Below the pieces are notes generated by a model. It was not told the origin of the DNA and ran no database searches. It worked only from the letters and a program-made list of their open reading frames with translations. Shown one piece after another: positions 34,826 through 46,500 of a DNA stretch of 64,000 nt. A program made the translations under genes and the position numbers. Position 1 is the stretch's first letter; the number at the start of each line of letters is the position of its first letter. The DNA is from Globodera rostochiensis. Its lineage: Eukaryota > Nematoda > Chromadorea > Rhabditida > Heteroderidae. The stretch is from NCBI GenBank assembly GCA_018350325.1, contig JAEVLN010000010.1, forward strand, positions 1,364,001 through 1,428,000. The letters run 5' to 3'.

Positions 34826-35137
34826 TCAACAAAATCCGCATGTTACAGGACATTGAATTTGCATTCGGTTCCGATACAACTGACAATAGTTTTTTGAATG
34901 TTTGTCCGCGCAGCTCATCATTCCCGACGATGCAATCCAGTCTTGGCATCCTGTCAAATAACACATTTTCATAAATTTTAAAATAAATTTGAGGACAATT
35001 TTGTGTTCAGCAAAATCCGCATGACAATGGACAGTCCGTTGCCATTTGGGCACGTTGCATATGGCATAAGCCCAATCCGACTTTGGTCGGGCAGTTCGGC
35101 TGTCCTGATCCCGGTGTGGGGATCAAGTCACCGCAGC
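34826..35137 (-). pseudogene. orphan pair of ShK exons in duplication copy A
   Basis: Copies of the ShK exons at 35137-35007 (GCGDLIPTP to CPLSCGFC) and 34950-34826 (CQDWIASSG to CPVTCGFC). They lie 5' of nothing but the duplicated TIL fragment, so they lack a start and signal peptide. They might be used only as distant extra exons of the ShK gene at 37-39.6 kb; a non-functional copy is more likely. Confidence 0.6.
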
Positions 35138-35197
35138 CTGAATTTATTTACGCCCAAATTCAATAAGCCTTATTCAAAAATATTTTAAAATATGAAA

Positions 35198-36217
35198 GCA
35201 CACAACAAGAAGAAATCAGCAGCAACGCTTCATGTGCGTTTTAAATTAAATATTTTTTTTAACAAAACAAAAAGTTTACCAACGAAAATAGACTTATTTA
35301 TTTTGCCAAGAAAAAACATATTTAAATGTAAATAAATCCTTGTAATAATCACCAAAATGTGGCCATTATTTTTTAACAGATGAATATTTAACAACACCAA
35401 TATATCCGGTGAATAATTTGTCTTCAAATTCCACGCCATCACAAAATCTGTTGAATGCAACGAAAAATGCACAAATGGTGAACGGTTCAAGTTGGTCAAC
35501 ATTTAATTTTATAAATAAAAAATTTAAAATGCATTGATTTTCTTTTAATATTTTTATTAAATTAAATTAAATTCTATAAAGCAAAAACTAATTTATTAGG
35601 GCCGCTTTTTTATTGCCAAAAAGGCGAGGAAATACGAATTTGTGCCTTTTGTGAACGAACTTGTCGGCATCAATTCCAATTTTGTGGGGTACTCAATTGC
35701 CTGTTACCGCCAAAATGTTATTGCAAAATGGGATTTGTGCGCGATATGAATAACATGTGCATACCAGCACACGAATGTCCGCACGGTGATAATAAAAATT
35801 TTTATTAGTAAATTTTTTACTAATGGAAATAATTAATATAAATTAAATAATAATAAAAGATAAAATAAAAATAGTTACTCCTTTGAAATATACAAGCAAT
35901 AGACATTAGTCAAGAGGCGGGGGGGGGGGGGTGGGCTGACCTCACCTTTCTTTCCAACACTAAAAAAATAAAAAATATTTTTGTTATAGAGATTTGTGTT
36001 TGAAGTTAAAGTTCACAAATTTTCTGATTAAAAAAATTCAGAATGTTGCGTCGGGTCAACTTGCATTGTGTGCAGCACCGGGAACGGTTGCGTCGTGCAC
36101 GATGGACAGCCAAAATGCGTGTTGGACAGTCACATTGTGTGCAACATAAAGTGCACGAATGGCCACCGGTGCATTGTGCGCAACGGTCGTCCAATGTGCA
36201 CAACAACAAATCAATGA
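35198..36217 (+). pseudogene. truncated TIL gene copy without signal peptide
   Basis: Copy B keeps the end of TIL exon 3 (to about 35234), exon 4 (from 35380), the TIL exon (from about 35600) and the cysteine-rich last exon (36042-36217). It lacks the first two exons and the start. The ATG created at the junction (about 35193) reads out of frame. The coding parts are almost unchanged, so the copy is young. Confidence 0.75.
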
Positions 36218-36494
36218 AACCGGCACAATATTTGTGATGAATAATAATTAAATTCTTATCATAATAATGTATGATCGTTGTTGCCTAGGCAATTTTGGAA
36301 TATTCTTTGGTAACGCGAAGCAATCGAAATTTTTGGGGGACCAAATCTAACCAATAATTTGCCCAAAAATAAAGTGAAACAAACTCTATCGATTGGATTA
36401 AAATAATGCAAAAAAATTAATGTATTGCAATACATTTTTATTGTAAAACTATAATAACAGTCAAAAAAGTACTTTTAAAAAGCATAGTCAAGAA

Positions 36495-36735
36495 CAGGCA
36501 TGGCCACGGATATCCGCGGATTATCCGGATATGGATGGATAGGGATAAGGAATTTCAAAATGGGACGGATAACGGATATGAAAAATCCACTTATCCGGAT
36601 ATATCCGCTGTATATCCGCGGATAACCGGATAACGGATACGAATTTTGAAAAATGAGACGGATACAAACGGATACGGATTCAAAAGGCACGGATACGGAC
36701 ACGGATTTAAAAAATTGTGTCCATGGCCATGCCTG
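36495..36735. mobile_element. hAT-type MITE (in duplication copy B)
   Basis: Same element as at 34460, with short internal deletions and a changed right flank (GTCAACAA). It is a useful clock for the duplication. Confidence 0.85.
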
Positions 36736-36856
36736 GTCAACAATAATTAACAAAAAAAAAATTTCTAAAAAGATTGTTAAAATCAAACAAAACATATTAA
36801 CTAAAAGACTAGACAATTCAACGATTTTTTAATGGGTTCATCATTAATTTTTAAAA

Positions 36857-36981
36857 TCAACAAAATCCGCATGTTACAGGACATTGAATTTGCATTCGGT
36901 TCCGATACAACTGACAATAGTTTTTTGAATGTTTGTCCGCGCAGCTCATCATTCCCGACGATGCAATCCAGTCTTGGCATC
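36857..36981 (-). pseudogene. extra ShK exon downstream of a stop codon
   Basis: An acceptor (TTGACAG) precedes a complete ShK C-terminal half: CQDWIASSGMMSCADKH, then CPVTCGFC and a stop. It needs a phase-1 partner, but the ShK exon before it ends in an in-frame stop (TGC TGA) with no suitable donor. It is probably a relic third ShK module or part of an alternative transcript. Confidence 0.5.
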
Positions 36982-37037
36982 CTGTCAAATAACACATTTT
37001 CATAAATTTTAAAATAAATTTGAGGACAATTTTGTGT

Positions 37038-39578
37038 TCAGCAAAATCCGCATGACAATGGACAGTCCGTTGCCATTTGGGCACGTTGCATATGGCATAA
37101 GCCCAATCCGACTTTGGTCGGGCAGTTCGGCTGTCCTGATCCCGGTGTGGGGATCAAGTCACCGCAGCCTGAATTTATTTACGCCCAAATTCAATAAGCC
37201 TTATTCAAAAATATTTTAAAATAGCTTCGGGCGCCAATCGGGGCCCGCTAGTCTCTCACAAAGCAAAATTTTAATTATTTATTTTTTCCGCCAATTTTTT
37301 GCAAAATTTTGTAGGGGTTTAAAAATTTAATCTTCTTCTTTGAAACACACACAGACCTCTTCCACCGCCGATGTGATTTGATCGGAGAGGCAAGCCAGCT
37401 CCATAAATAGTGGCCGCCTGCTGCTGTTGTGCCGGGGCACGAGCTGAGCCAGTAGCTGAACATAGGCCGCACGTCATTGGACATTGCTGTGCCATCAAAT
37501 TGCTCCACAACGTGTCTGTGCAACGGTGCGCGTTTGCCGCACAGTCCGACGCACGGCCTGGCATGTTTAAGTCGCGGCACGTGGCACTGACTAAAGATGG
37601 AAAGTTACTTTTAACTTCATATTGTTTAAAACAATTAAATTTTAAAATTTATATTTGAGAGATTAAAAAGTTATTTGCCATAAATACCTCCTCCGGTGTA
37701 CGGCGTCCATCTGCCACCACCACCAGTGCCCCAATTTGTTGGCCATGGCCACACGGATAGCGAACCGCTGGCCCCACCATTCTGTTGTCCCGTACCGTCC
37801 GGTTGTGGCCGCTGTCCGTCGGCTCCGAGGTGAGCGGTTGCGACCTGCTCATTTTGTATATCAGATTTTTTACTATAATAATTATTCGTATATATTATAA
37901 TTACATATAATATATATAACATATAATGCTACATTTTATGCTAGGACCGGATTCGTGGCGCAATCAGCCACAGAAATGAAATCGTGCTGGGTCGTTTCGT
38001 ACAAACTGCAAATGGGGCGCTTTTCAAAAGTTTTTTCATTATAACTTCTTTCAAAGCTAACCAAATCAAACAATTTTAGTATTATTCGAAAGCTTAGGAG
38101 GAGGAGAAGCTATTAGCAAGCAAAAGCTAAGCGATTGGCCAAACATTAAAGGCCAATTGTGGCCAAAACGGGTCATAACTTTTTTGATAATTGTCCAATC
38201 GCTTAGCTTTTGCTTGCTAATAGCTTCTCCTCTTCCTAAGCTTTCGAATAATACTAAATTGTTTGATTTGGTTAGCTTTGAAAGAAGTTATAACAAAAAA
38301 ACTTTTAAAAGCGCCCCATTTGCAGTTTTTACGAAACGACCTAGCACCAAATGAAATGATCAAAATGAAACGATTATTTTGTTTTATTTTAAAATGAATT
38401 ATTGTTAATAATTTTATTTGCTTTGTTGTGTTTAAACGAACATTTAACTCTGACGAGTAACTGGAAATTTAATTTTAATTTTTTTGCACTATTTGACAAA
38501 AGAATAACACCAGCACATGATAAAGCATGCCTTTAGCCCCCGCGGCGGTGCACTGGAACTTGGACAGCACACCGGGATCACGTCCGCAAATGTGGGGTCC
38601 CAATTGCTGTAGGCGTCCTCCCCAGTTTTGCAAACATATTGGCCAATGGTTGCATCGTGCAAAGCCGCTGAATTTTTTCGCTCTCAAAATTCGATTCAAA
38701 TGGAATTTTTTAAATTTTCTGTTTGAATTAATTTAAAAAAAATGAAAATATACACTAAAAAACAGATTACTATAAATTTACTCTTTTTCAATAAATGTAA
38801 AAATATATTTAAATACTCAAAATATTTTTAAACTTACTCGATTCAATATAGAATTGTAAAAATATTATTGTAAAATTTTCTGTCCGATTTAATTTTAAAA
38901 ACAATGAAAATATACACTAAAAAACAGATTACTATTAATTTACCCTTTTTCAATAAATGTAAAATATATTTAAATACTCAAAACATTTTTAAACTTACGC
39001 GTGCACCCCTGCGGAAATGCCTGGGGCGGTTCTGTTTCAAATGTTCGGTAGACAAGTGCTGAGCCTAAATTGGCGTCATTTTTGCAGCAAAGATGCACAG
39101 ATGCGTAGTAAGTGAGTGGCGGCTCTGTTGGAGGGCAAAGATTTTGTCCAGCTTCGTACACAAAATCTTAACAGGCATTTAATTAATGATAAAATTGTTT
39201 ATTAAAATTTTAATCAATTAAAATAAAAAGAGTTCTTCATGCTTTTAATATGCAAATGCAAACATCTTAAATGCTTGGAATAGTAAACTTTTTAAATGTT
39301 TGAACCACTTTTTTTACCTACGATTCAAAATTTATAAATTCCAATTAAATAAAATGGAGTACTTAAATTTGAGATTTGAAAATAAAGCTCTCTCAATACA
39401 AGGACAAATATTAAATTTAAAAAACAATCATTATTTGCTTTAAAATATAAAAGATTCTCTTTTTATTAATCAAAATATTTAAATTTATAAGCAACATACG
39501 TGTACAATAATACAGCGCGTTGACCAAAGAAATTAGTGCGAATTTGCTCAAAAATATTTGCAAGAAAAATTTAGCCAT
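37038..39578 (-). CDS. secreted cysteine-rich protein with two ShK domains
   Basis: Six exons join in phase (39578-39500, 39166-38999, 38667-38531, 37847-37688, 37590-37357, 37168-37038), giving about 302 residues. The signal peptide is MAKFFLQIFLSKFALISLVN. The N-terminal half has paired-cysteine motifs (NLCPPTEPP...LCCKND, QYVCKTGEDA...PVCCPSS). A Gly/Gln/Trp-rich linker follows. The first ShK module runs from TCRDLNMPGRASDC to CPMTCGLC, the second from GCGDLIPTP to CPLSCGFC. The intron after 38531 is GC-AG (AAG/gcatgc) and contains a palindromic transposon. Secretion is well supported; the target is unknown. The last module and the orphan exon after it lie inside a tandem duplication. Confidence 0.75.
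37983..38348. mobile_element. 366-bp palindromic element, Mutator-like
   Basis: The arms of about 160 bp are near-perfect complements, from GTGCTGGGTCGTTTCGTA to TACGAAACGACCTAGCAC. Both flanks carry AAATGAAAT (9 bp). It lies in a GC-AG intron of the ShK gene. Related fragments are at 43.14 and 55.1 kb. Confidence 0.8.
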
Positions 39579-40101
39579 TTTCACAATTGTAATGACATTT
39601 TTGCTGTTTCGCTAATATTTAAATATTTTTATTTGAATAGTATGCACAATGAAAATAAAAAATAAAAATGGGCAACTTTTTGCTATCAAAAATTTTGCTT
39701 TAACCAAAAAATAGAAATAAAAAGGTGAAGAAGAGCTAGCTTTATTTGTTGGAACAGCTGATTAAAATATGCACAAAAGACAAAAAATTAAAATTATGAA
39801 ATCAAACAAAAATTTATATTAATTCATTCTTTCGAAATATTGGAAAATTTGCATTAAAAAGATTGTACGACAAAAAAAAATTATTTTAAAAATCAAAGAT
39901 TGCTATTCACTTTATCACAATAAATATAAGATGAAAACGTGTTATTCATCATGAATTCATTTTATTTTATTATACTTGTTAATCAATCAATTACGTCCAT
40001 CAGCCTTATTTTTAATAATCCACCGTCCACTATTTGATGTTGTCTTAATTAAAATTTTAAATAAAATTAATATAAAATGTAAAACATAAAATTAAGCCTA
40101 A

Positions 40102-41075
40102 TTATGCTTCCCATTTCATTTTTTCTACTTTTTCAAAACAACCTTCTTTGATCATGGAGAGTCCGCTAAATTTGTAAAAAAACAATATTAGTAAAAAAAA
40201 TAATTTAAAAATACTATTAAAATAAATAATAAAATAATTTAAATCATTGCATCTTTTACGTGGGCTATTGTCTGGAGAAGCTCTCGTAAATATCAATAAA
40301 CGATTAAATTGGTCAATAGCTTCCATTACATCCCCATCCCAAGATTGGACTAAAAATGGTTTTATATATAAAAAACAATAAATTCCAACTTACGATTTTC
40401 CAGGACATTAGCTTAACATAATTGTTTAATTTAAAATTAAATCAATTTGGCATGATTACAATGTTAATAATATAGAAAATCGCAATTAACATGTTTTCTT
40501 TCGACCAAAACAGTTGTTAAAAATTTTTTGATTTTCATTTTAATCATAAAAGAACTGAATTAAAATGACTGATGATAATTTAGATTCCCTAATCTGATCC
40601 AAAACTGAAGATTAAATCAGTTAAAATTAGTCAAGACCAAATCATATTCTTGTACGGTTAAACACAACATTTGCACGTTAAAAAAAAAATTAAAAATTAT
40701 TGTAATCATGCCTTAAAATTTAAAATTTCTTTTAATTACTAGAAGTTAAGAGAACATGATCGCCAGTGCCCACTAAAATTATAGAAATTATTTTTGTTTT
40801 ATTTGATTAAATTAAAATTAATTTTAAACTCCTTCAAACACTCCACTCCTATAAAAAGCAAAAATTATTTTAAAATAATTCTTTAAAACAATAATTATTA
40901 TGTAAATGCAAAAAAAACATATTAATTATTTTAACTGTTAATATTTTACCATCATTTCCTTCATTATTGATTAGATAAAATCCGACTCTGACTAAAGTAA
41001 AATTGGTTTTTAGACTATATTAATTAAAATATATAATTTAACTTACTATCCGGTGCCACATTAACTAAAATTTAT
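40102..41075 (-). CDS. series of very small candidate exons, unresolved
   Basis: Between the RING gene and the ShK gene the minus strand has small splice-bounded segments: near 41065 (NVAPD), 40990-40950 (VRVGFYLINNEGND), 40775-40742 (GTGDHVLLTS), 40350-40265 (QSWDGDVMEAIDQFNRLLIF onward) and 40165-40102 (GLSMIKEGCFEKVEKMKWEA, stop). The phases do not all match. GTGDHVLLTS resembles GDQVLLTGD of the MAM-like gene at 4.9 kb, so a decayed MAM-type gene is one possibility. Confidence 0.3.
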
Positions 41076-41176
41076 TGAAACGCTATGAAAACATTCATTG
41101 TTATAAAAAAAATATTTTATTTATCAAAAGCAATTTTTTTATTGTTATAATTATTACTAAAAATGTTAAAATTTAA

Positions 41177-42229
41177 TTATAAAACAGCAAAATTTTTTGT
41201 TATTTTACGTAGCAAAAGCCGTCGATGGCCAGCCGCAGGCGGTAGATCATCTCGATCAACTTGATCACGACAAACTGGACAAGTCGTATTCAGAATTTGC
41301 ACAAGCCTGGTCATTTTATTGATGATTGAGAATGAGAACATTTTACAAAAAAATTACTATTCTTTCTAATTAATGTATTATTAATGTAAACATATTACCA
41401 TCGATCGACGCATTCCCGGTGGAATCGGTGCTAACAAATATTTATTTTAAATTAAAAAAATTGTTTTATATGTACATCTTTGGGTGGCGTATTATTTGAA
41501 AATTTGAATTATTCGAATTAAAAATAATTGTTTAATTGAAATAATACTAACTCGCCATACTAGGATTACTCGAATAGGTAATCCTAATTTCCAAATAATA
41601 ACGCCGACATATGTATTAAAAAAACGGACACGGCAAGAGCGCAATTGCTTCACATCTGCTTCAGCTGAGAATGCTTCCAAACAAATTGGGCACTCCGCCA
41701 ACGTGCAGTTGTTGTTGTGATTTGATGAAGTGGTGGCCAGGCTGCTGCTGCTGCTGTCTGATGCCGGATTTTGTGGCATTTCCGGGTTGCCAATGTTCGA
41801 AGAAGTTGAGTGGTCCGCAGTATTTGAGTCCAAAATTGTTTGCTGCTGATGGTCCAAAGCGTGTGACGATTGTGCAGAAGACGCATCATTAATTCGCAAT
41901 TGATGTAAATCCTCTAAAAAATCAATTTTATAAATTCATTTAAAAGGCTTAATGTTAGGAATGGGGGCGCCTTGACACTTGGGCAAAAAATTGCGCAATT
42001 GAATTACAGTACCGATTAGTTCATCCACCGTATTCGAATTTTGTTCAGCCTCTTGATTATGAATGGGATCTTGCAATGTATGAGAACCAGAAACACCGCC
42101 TAAAGGAGCTTGAAACAAATTTAATAAATTTCAAAAACACCCACCAATGTTAAAGAAATTGCCGCTGTATCCCAAACCAATTTTGTTGGAAAAAATAATA
42201 AAAGACAAATAAAAAGGCAAAAAATTCAT
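41177..42229 (-). CDS. secreted RING-H2 finger protein (RHA1B-like)
   Basis: Five exons join in phase (42229-42145, 42108-42013, 41913-41630, 41430-41399, 41306-41177), giving about 208 residues. The end of exon 2 is ambiguous: a GC donor some 35 bp further would also fit. The signal peptide is MNFLPFYLSFIIFSNKIGLG, with no later membrane span. A Gln/Ser/Asn-rich region leads to a canonical RING-H2 finger: C135-P-I-C138, C154-R-H156-R-F-H159-R-E-C162, C175-P-V-C178. Such fingers recruit E2 enzymes for ubiquitin transfer. A secreted RING-H2 ligase, RHA1B, is a known immune-suppressing effector of Globodera pallida, so an effector role is a reasonable inference. A TATA box lies about 50 bp upstream, and one ATGCCA at 42474-42479. 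Exon structure around the finger matches the gene at 13.2-15.2 kb. Confidence 0.85.
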
Positions 42230-42278
42230 CGCTACTTGTCTCTGGAATTTTAACCATTTTTTTTTGATAAAAAATATC

Positions 42279-42288
42279 TTTTATATAA
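42279..42288 (-). promoter_or_regulatory. TATA box of the RING-H2 gene
   Basis: On the gene strand the site reads TATATAAAAG, 50 bp upstream of the ATG at 42229. Confidence 0.5.
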
Positions 42289-43407
42289 ATACAAATTTTT
42301 GCGATGAATTAATAATCATTATTATGACAAACAATTTTTGAACAAAATTACTAAATTGAAGGAATGTTGGCTTTGCAAATTAAAATGATTTATATTTGCT
42401 TAAATGATCGAATCCATCAATTATTTGATTGGCTATGTTGTGGCGGAAATTCATTTATTGATTTGAAACATTTATGCCAACGGCTAGTAAACAGGAAACA
42501 CAAATAATTTAATTTTGAATGATTTGATAACATTTAATTTTGGTACTTTCGCATTTTGCTGAAAACATCATATATGGGGTTTTCAAGGGGGCTGATGACG
42601 AATCTGACAATATTTTTAAGATTAGACAACATCTAAGATTTTGAAAATCTATGAATTATTATTATTATTTTTTACTAGGGTTGTCACCCCGAACCCGTCC
42701 CCGCAAATTTAGGCCATTTTTCGGGGTTTTCCCCGACCCCGACCACGACACTTCTAACCCCGAAAAACCGCGACCCCGAACCCCATCCCAGACTCGGCGT
42801 TAGTATACACCCCTAAAGATGGCATCATTGAGTGACAAAAATTAATTTTTTCCGAAGGCTTGACTGCGGGGGACGCAAAATATTTTAATTAAAATGTGCG
42901 CAAAAATAAGATTTTTTTTTGAAAAAAAGGCCTAAGCCGTCCTGCGCTTAGGACTCGTTAGCTTTAGGCCTAAACCGTCCAGAGCTTAGGGGTTCATTTC
43001 AGGGTGGCTTACAAATTAGGCCTAAGCCTAACGAACCCCAAGCCAGGGTGGCTTAGGCCTAAGCCTAACATACCCCTAAGTCTCTACCATTTGTGTAATT
43101 AATGGTAAAAAAAAAATAATAAATCATAGATTTTTAAACCTTCGAATTTTAAGTTATAACTTTTTTCAGAAAAGACAAACCAAATCAACAATTTAAAAAC
43201 TGAGAGCTTTCGAGTGACTTAAGTGCCAATTTTTGGGGTTAGTAGTGTGCAAATTTTGGAAATTTATAAATCGCAATTGCTTGGAAATATGTCACGCCAT
43301 TTAAAGAGGATGAATATTTTAATTTCCGGAAAGATTGGCGTGTCAATATGTGGCCAAACTATGAAAAAATCACATAATTATTATTAACAAACATCGATCG
43401 GTGGCCA
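42289..43407. other. intergenic with repeat fragments
   Basis: A shared upstream region for the divergent RING-H2 and glutathione-synthetase-like genes. It contains a TAGGGTTGTCACCCCGAA fragment at 42678 and a run of CCTAAGCC palindromic words at 42930-43080. A single ATGCCA is at 42474. No gene was seen. Confidence 0.5.
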
Positions 43408-43416
43408 TATAAAAGG
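43408..43416 (+). promoter_or_regulatory. TATA box of the glutathione-synthetase-like gene
   Basis: CATATAAAAGGC lies about 90 bp upstream of the ATG at 43503. Confidence 0.55.
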
Positions 43417-43502
43417 CAAAAAGTTTTAAGTGAGGAATCATAATCCCACTTTATTTCATTTATTGCATTTAACATATAGACGAATTACTTCCCAATTACC
43501 CA

Positions 43503-46500
43503 ATGAATATGGCAAACATTCTCCTCATATTATTTTTGTTCTGCTTCATTAATTTTGGAAATGCAACTCCGACAACGCACAATCAGGGTCAGATAATTTT
43601 GAAATAAATTTGCCCGGGAAAAGATCCCGGCTTTTGACAAGTTCCTGGAAGGCCTGAAAATCATTAAATTACGGGTTTTAAATGTTTTATTCCTGGTGCC
43701 GTTTTTTCCAAAATTCAACAAAATGAACAAATAAATAATGAATTTAATTTTATTAAAAAATCATTTCTGGGTGCCTATTCTGGCCCCGGATTCAGATAAA
43801 ACAGACAAAAAACAACAATATTGTGTGTCGAATATTGAGCAGGATCCGCAAATTTTGTTGGAACAAAGTTTGGATGCCAAAGATTGGGCCCTGTCCAACG
43901 GATTGGTCAAATTCGTCGACGTCCCAACCTGTCCGGAGTGTGGCAAAAAATCGGAAAAAGTTGTAAATTAATTGAATAAATTTTATAAAAATTAAAGCAG
44001 GATTTTGAAAAATTATAGACAATAAAAAAAGCATAATGTAACTAATATTTAGTAAAAAAAAACAGTTCATTTGGCTACCAGCGCTTTTAGAGCGACTCAT
44101 ATTATATTTAGTTATTAATATTGTTTATAATGGAATAATTTTAAAAATAATTCCTACAACATTTTAATACCCGAAACAACAGGGTTTAAATTAGAAACGA
44201 TATAAATGTATCAATAACAATTTATTATTGTTGTTTAATTTTATTCGAATTAAATATTTTATATTCTGCATTTCAGCCCAACGTCATGACCCAATTTTTG
44301 CCATTGTCACTGTATCCGTCGCCATTCCCACGCAAATTATTCGAACAAGCTGTGGACGTACACAAAGTAATTCTTTCTGACCACAAACTGATCAGAGGCA
44401 TTCTCATATCAAGCTTGACGAAAGCAGTGCTTTTGATCATAATGATCTAGGAATGAGTATTAATTTGTAAGCATCATTCAAACTCAAATTCTAACTTAAT
44501 CATGATCTGATCACGCTTTTATTCAAATTACCGATGATCCGGATATTAATCGAATTACAATCACCCCAATCCGTTCAAATGCTTTTTATTTCAGGCAATG
44601 TTATTGTTGTATTTTCGCGCATCCTGTGACTATGCATTTTTGAAAGAAGCGCATCGGGAAGTGCTGAATAGTGAGCTCTATGGTGGAATAAAAAAACTTG
44701 TGACAAGACTCGACGGAAGGATCAGTGATGGAATCCGACAGCCGGTGGCAATGTTTTGTCAACGAGCGGTAGCCAATTTTTTGCTTAACATTTAAATAAA
44801 TAACCATTTTTAATATATTTTTTATTTTATTTTTCACAATTTTTAAGGATTATATGGCGAGCCAAGAAGATGATGGACAATACGTGCTAAAGCAGGTGGT
44901 TTCAGGCTGTTTTTTTGCTTAGTTTTAAATAAATCACAAAATATTCAGGTTGAAGTGAACACCGGCGCAATTGGTGGCTTTGCGATGAGCCCCCGGTTTT
45001 CCCGACTTCACCGACGAATGGTCTCGAATGCGGGCATTGATGCTTCAGAATCAGTGATGCCATTGGACCAAACCGATACAATGGTGGCAGAAACATTGTA
45101 CCAGGCTTGGTAAGCACATGACAAAGGTTTAGTCGCAAAATTGGAACATTTTTAAACGCATCAAAACTCTCTGTATTATAAATCTAGGGCTCGGAATTTT
45201 GAAAAAAGCTGGGCCCGTGTACCCGGATTTAATTACTCTCGTACCAGGCCCGTGTCAAATAATCCGGATAGTCCGGGTTCAGACGGATGTCCCGGCTTCC
45301 GTTGCGTTAAAATGAAAATCATTTTGTCAACAAATCGGCTCGAAACTTTAAATCTTAAATGCTTTGTAAGGTTGCAATTCGGAAACGCTGAAGCCGTAAT
45401 TCTTTTTCTACATGGCAGCCCAAATAGTAATTTAATGCTCGAGTCACGCCAAATAATGCATCAATTGGAGAGCATTTCGACAGAAGGAATAAAATGCCGA
45501 TTCATCACCATAACGGAGGGCCTCAACCGGTCAGTGTTTTTGACAAACAATTCTTAAACTTAGGCCGGCCAGGAGAAAGACATTTGAGTCTAGAATATCA
45601 TTTCGATCATTTACCTGCGTATTTTACCAGCAGCTTTTTTATGCTCCAATTTTGGGGTGATTCGTCCTAAGCTGATCCCAAAGATACGGCACATTAAATG
45701 GATCTGGCGCGCCAGTGCCAGATCATGATCGATCAGTGTTTAGGAAACCGCTTTGCAATTTAGGTTAAAGCGCGACCCGGACAATTTTTCACTAATTTTG
45801 GACGACAAATTCGTTGTTGCCGTTGTGTTCGATCGACTTGCTGGTTCCATATCTAAGGAAGAAATGGATCTTAACTTCGTAATTGACCATTCAACAGCCA
45901 TTGTAAGTAGAGTAGGCCGGGATCGGGATTTCGTTTTTTCAGAAACCGGGATCGGGATTAACCGGGAGACAATTGAAAATATTTTCAAAACATCTTCCTA
46001 TTGCCTCATCCATCATTAATTTTTTGAGATTCTGATTAACTTTTAGGGGGGAGGGGAGGGTGGGAGGGTCGACTGTGCCGATAGGCGCTGCCGGAAATTT
46101 TCTTGAAGATTGAAGAAGATTTGTTAAGAAAATTGGACCAAAAATTTGAAATTTTTATCCCGGAAAGGATCCCCTATGGTTTTTTGATTTCGCTTAGTTT
46201 TATCCGGGTTAATCCCGACCCTACCGGGATTTTTATTTTTTAAAAACCGGGACCGGGATCGGGATTCCAAAAACCGGGATAATCCCGCCAGATCCCGGTT
46301 TACTCTAATTGTAAGTACAAATTTGAAATTATATTTTTAAATTGATCTAACTTAAACAAAATGAATTTTTGTTAATTTTGATTGTGAATGTTACATATTT
46401 AAGAAAATTACAAAAATGCATTATTTATCCATTTTATCAGAACACACCACCGTACATAATTGTACTGTCTCACACGAAGAGAATGCAACAGGTCTTCTTC

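Larger units (their letters stand above)
33166..35194. repeat. tandem duplication, copy A (about 2.03 kb)
   Basis: The segment from within the third TIL exon to about 35194 is repeated immediately downstream with very few differences. It carries the 3' half of the TIL gene, a hAT-type element and two ShK exons on the opposite strand. Confidence 0.95.
35195..37223. repeat. tandem duplication, copy B (about 2.03 kb)
   Basis: Second copy of the unit, offset about 2,031-2,035 bp from copy A. The offset varies because of small indels in homopolymers and in the nested element. The right boundary is at TATTTTAAAATA, where similarity ends and unique sequence (GCTTCGGGCGCC) begins. Confidence 0.95.
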
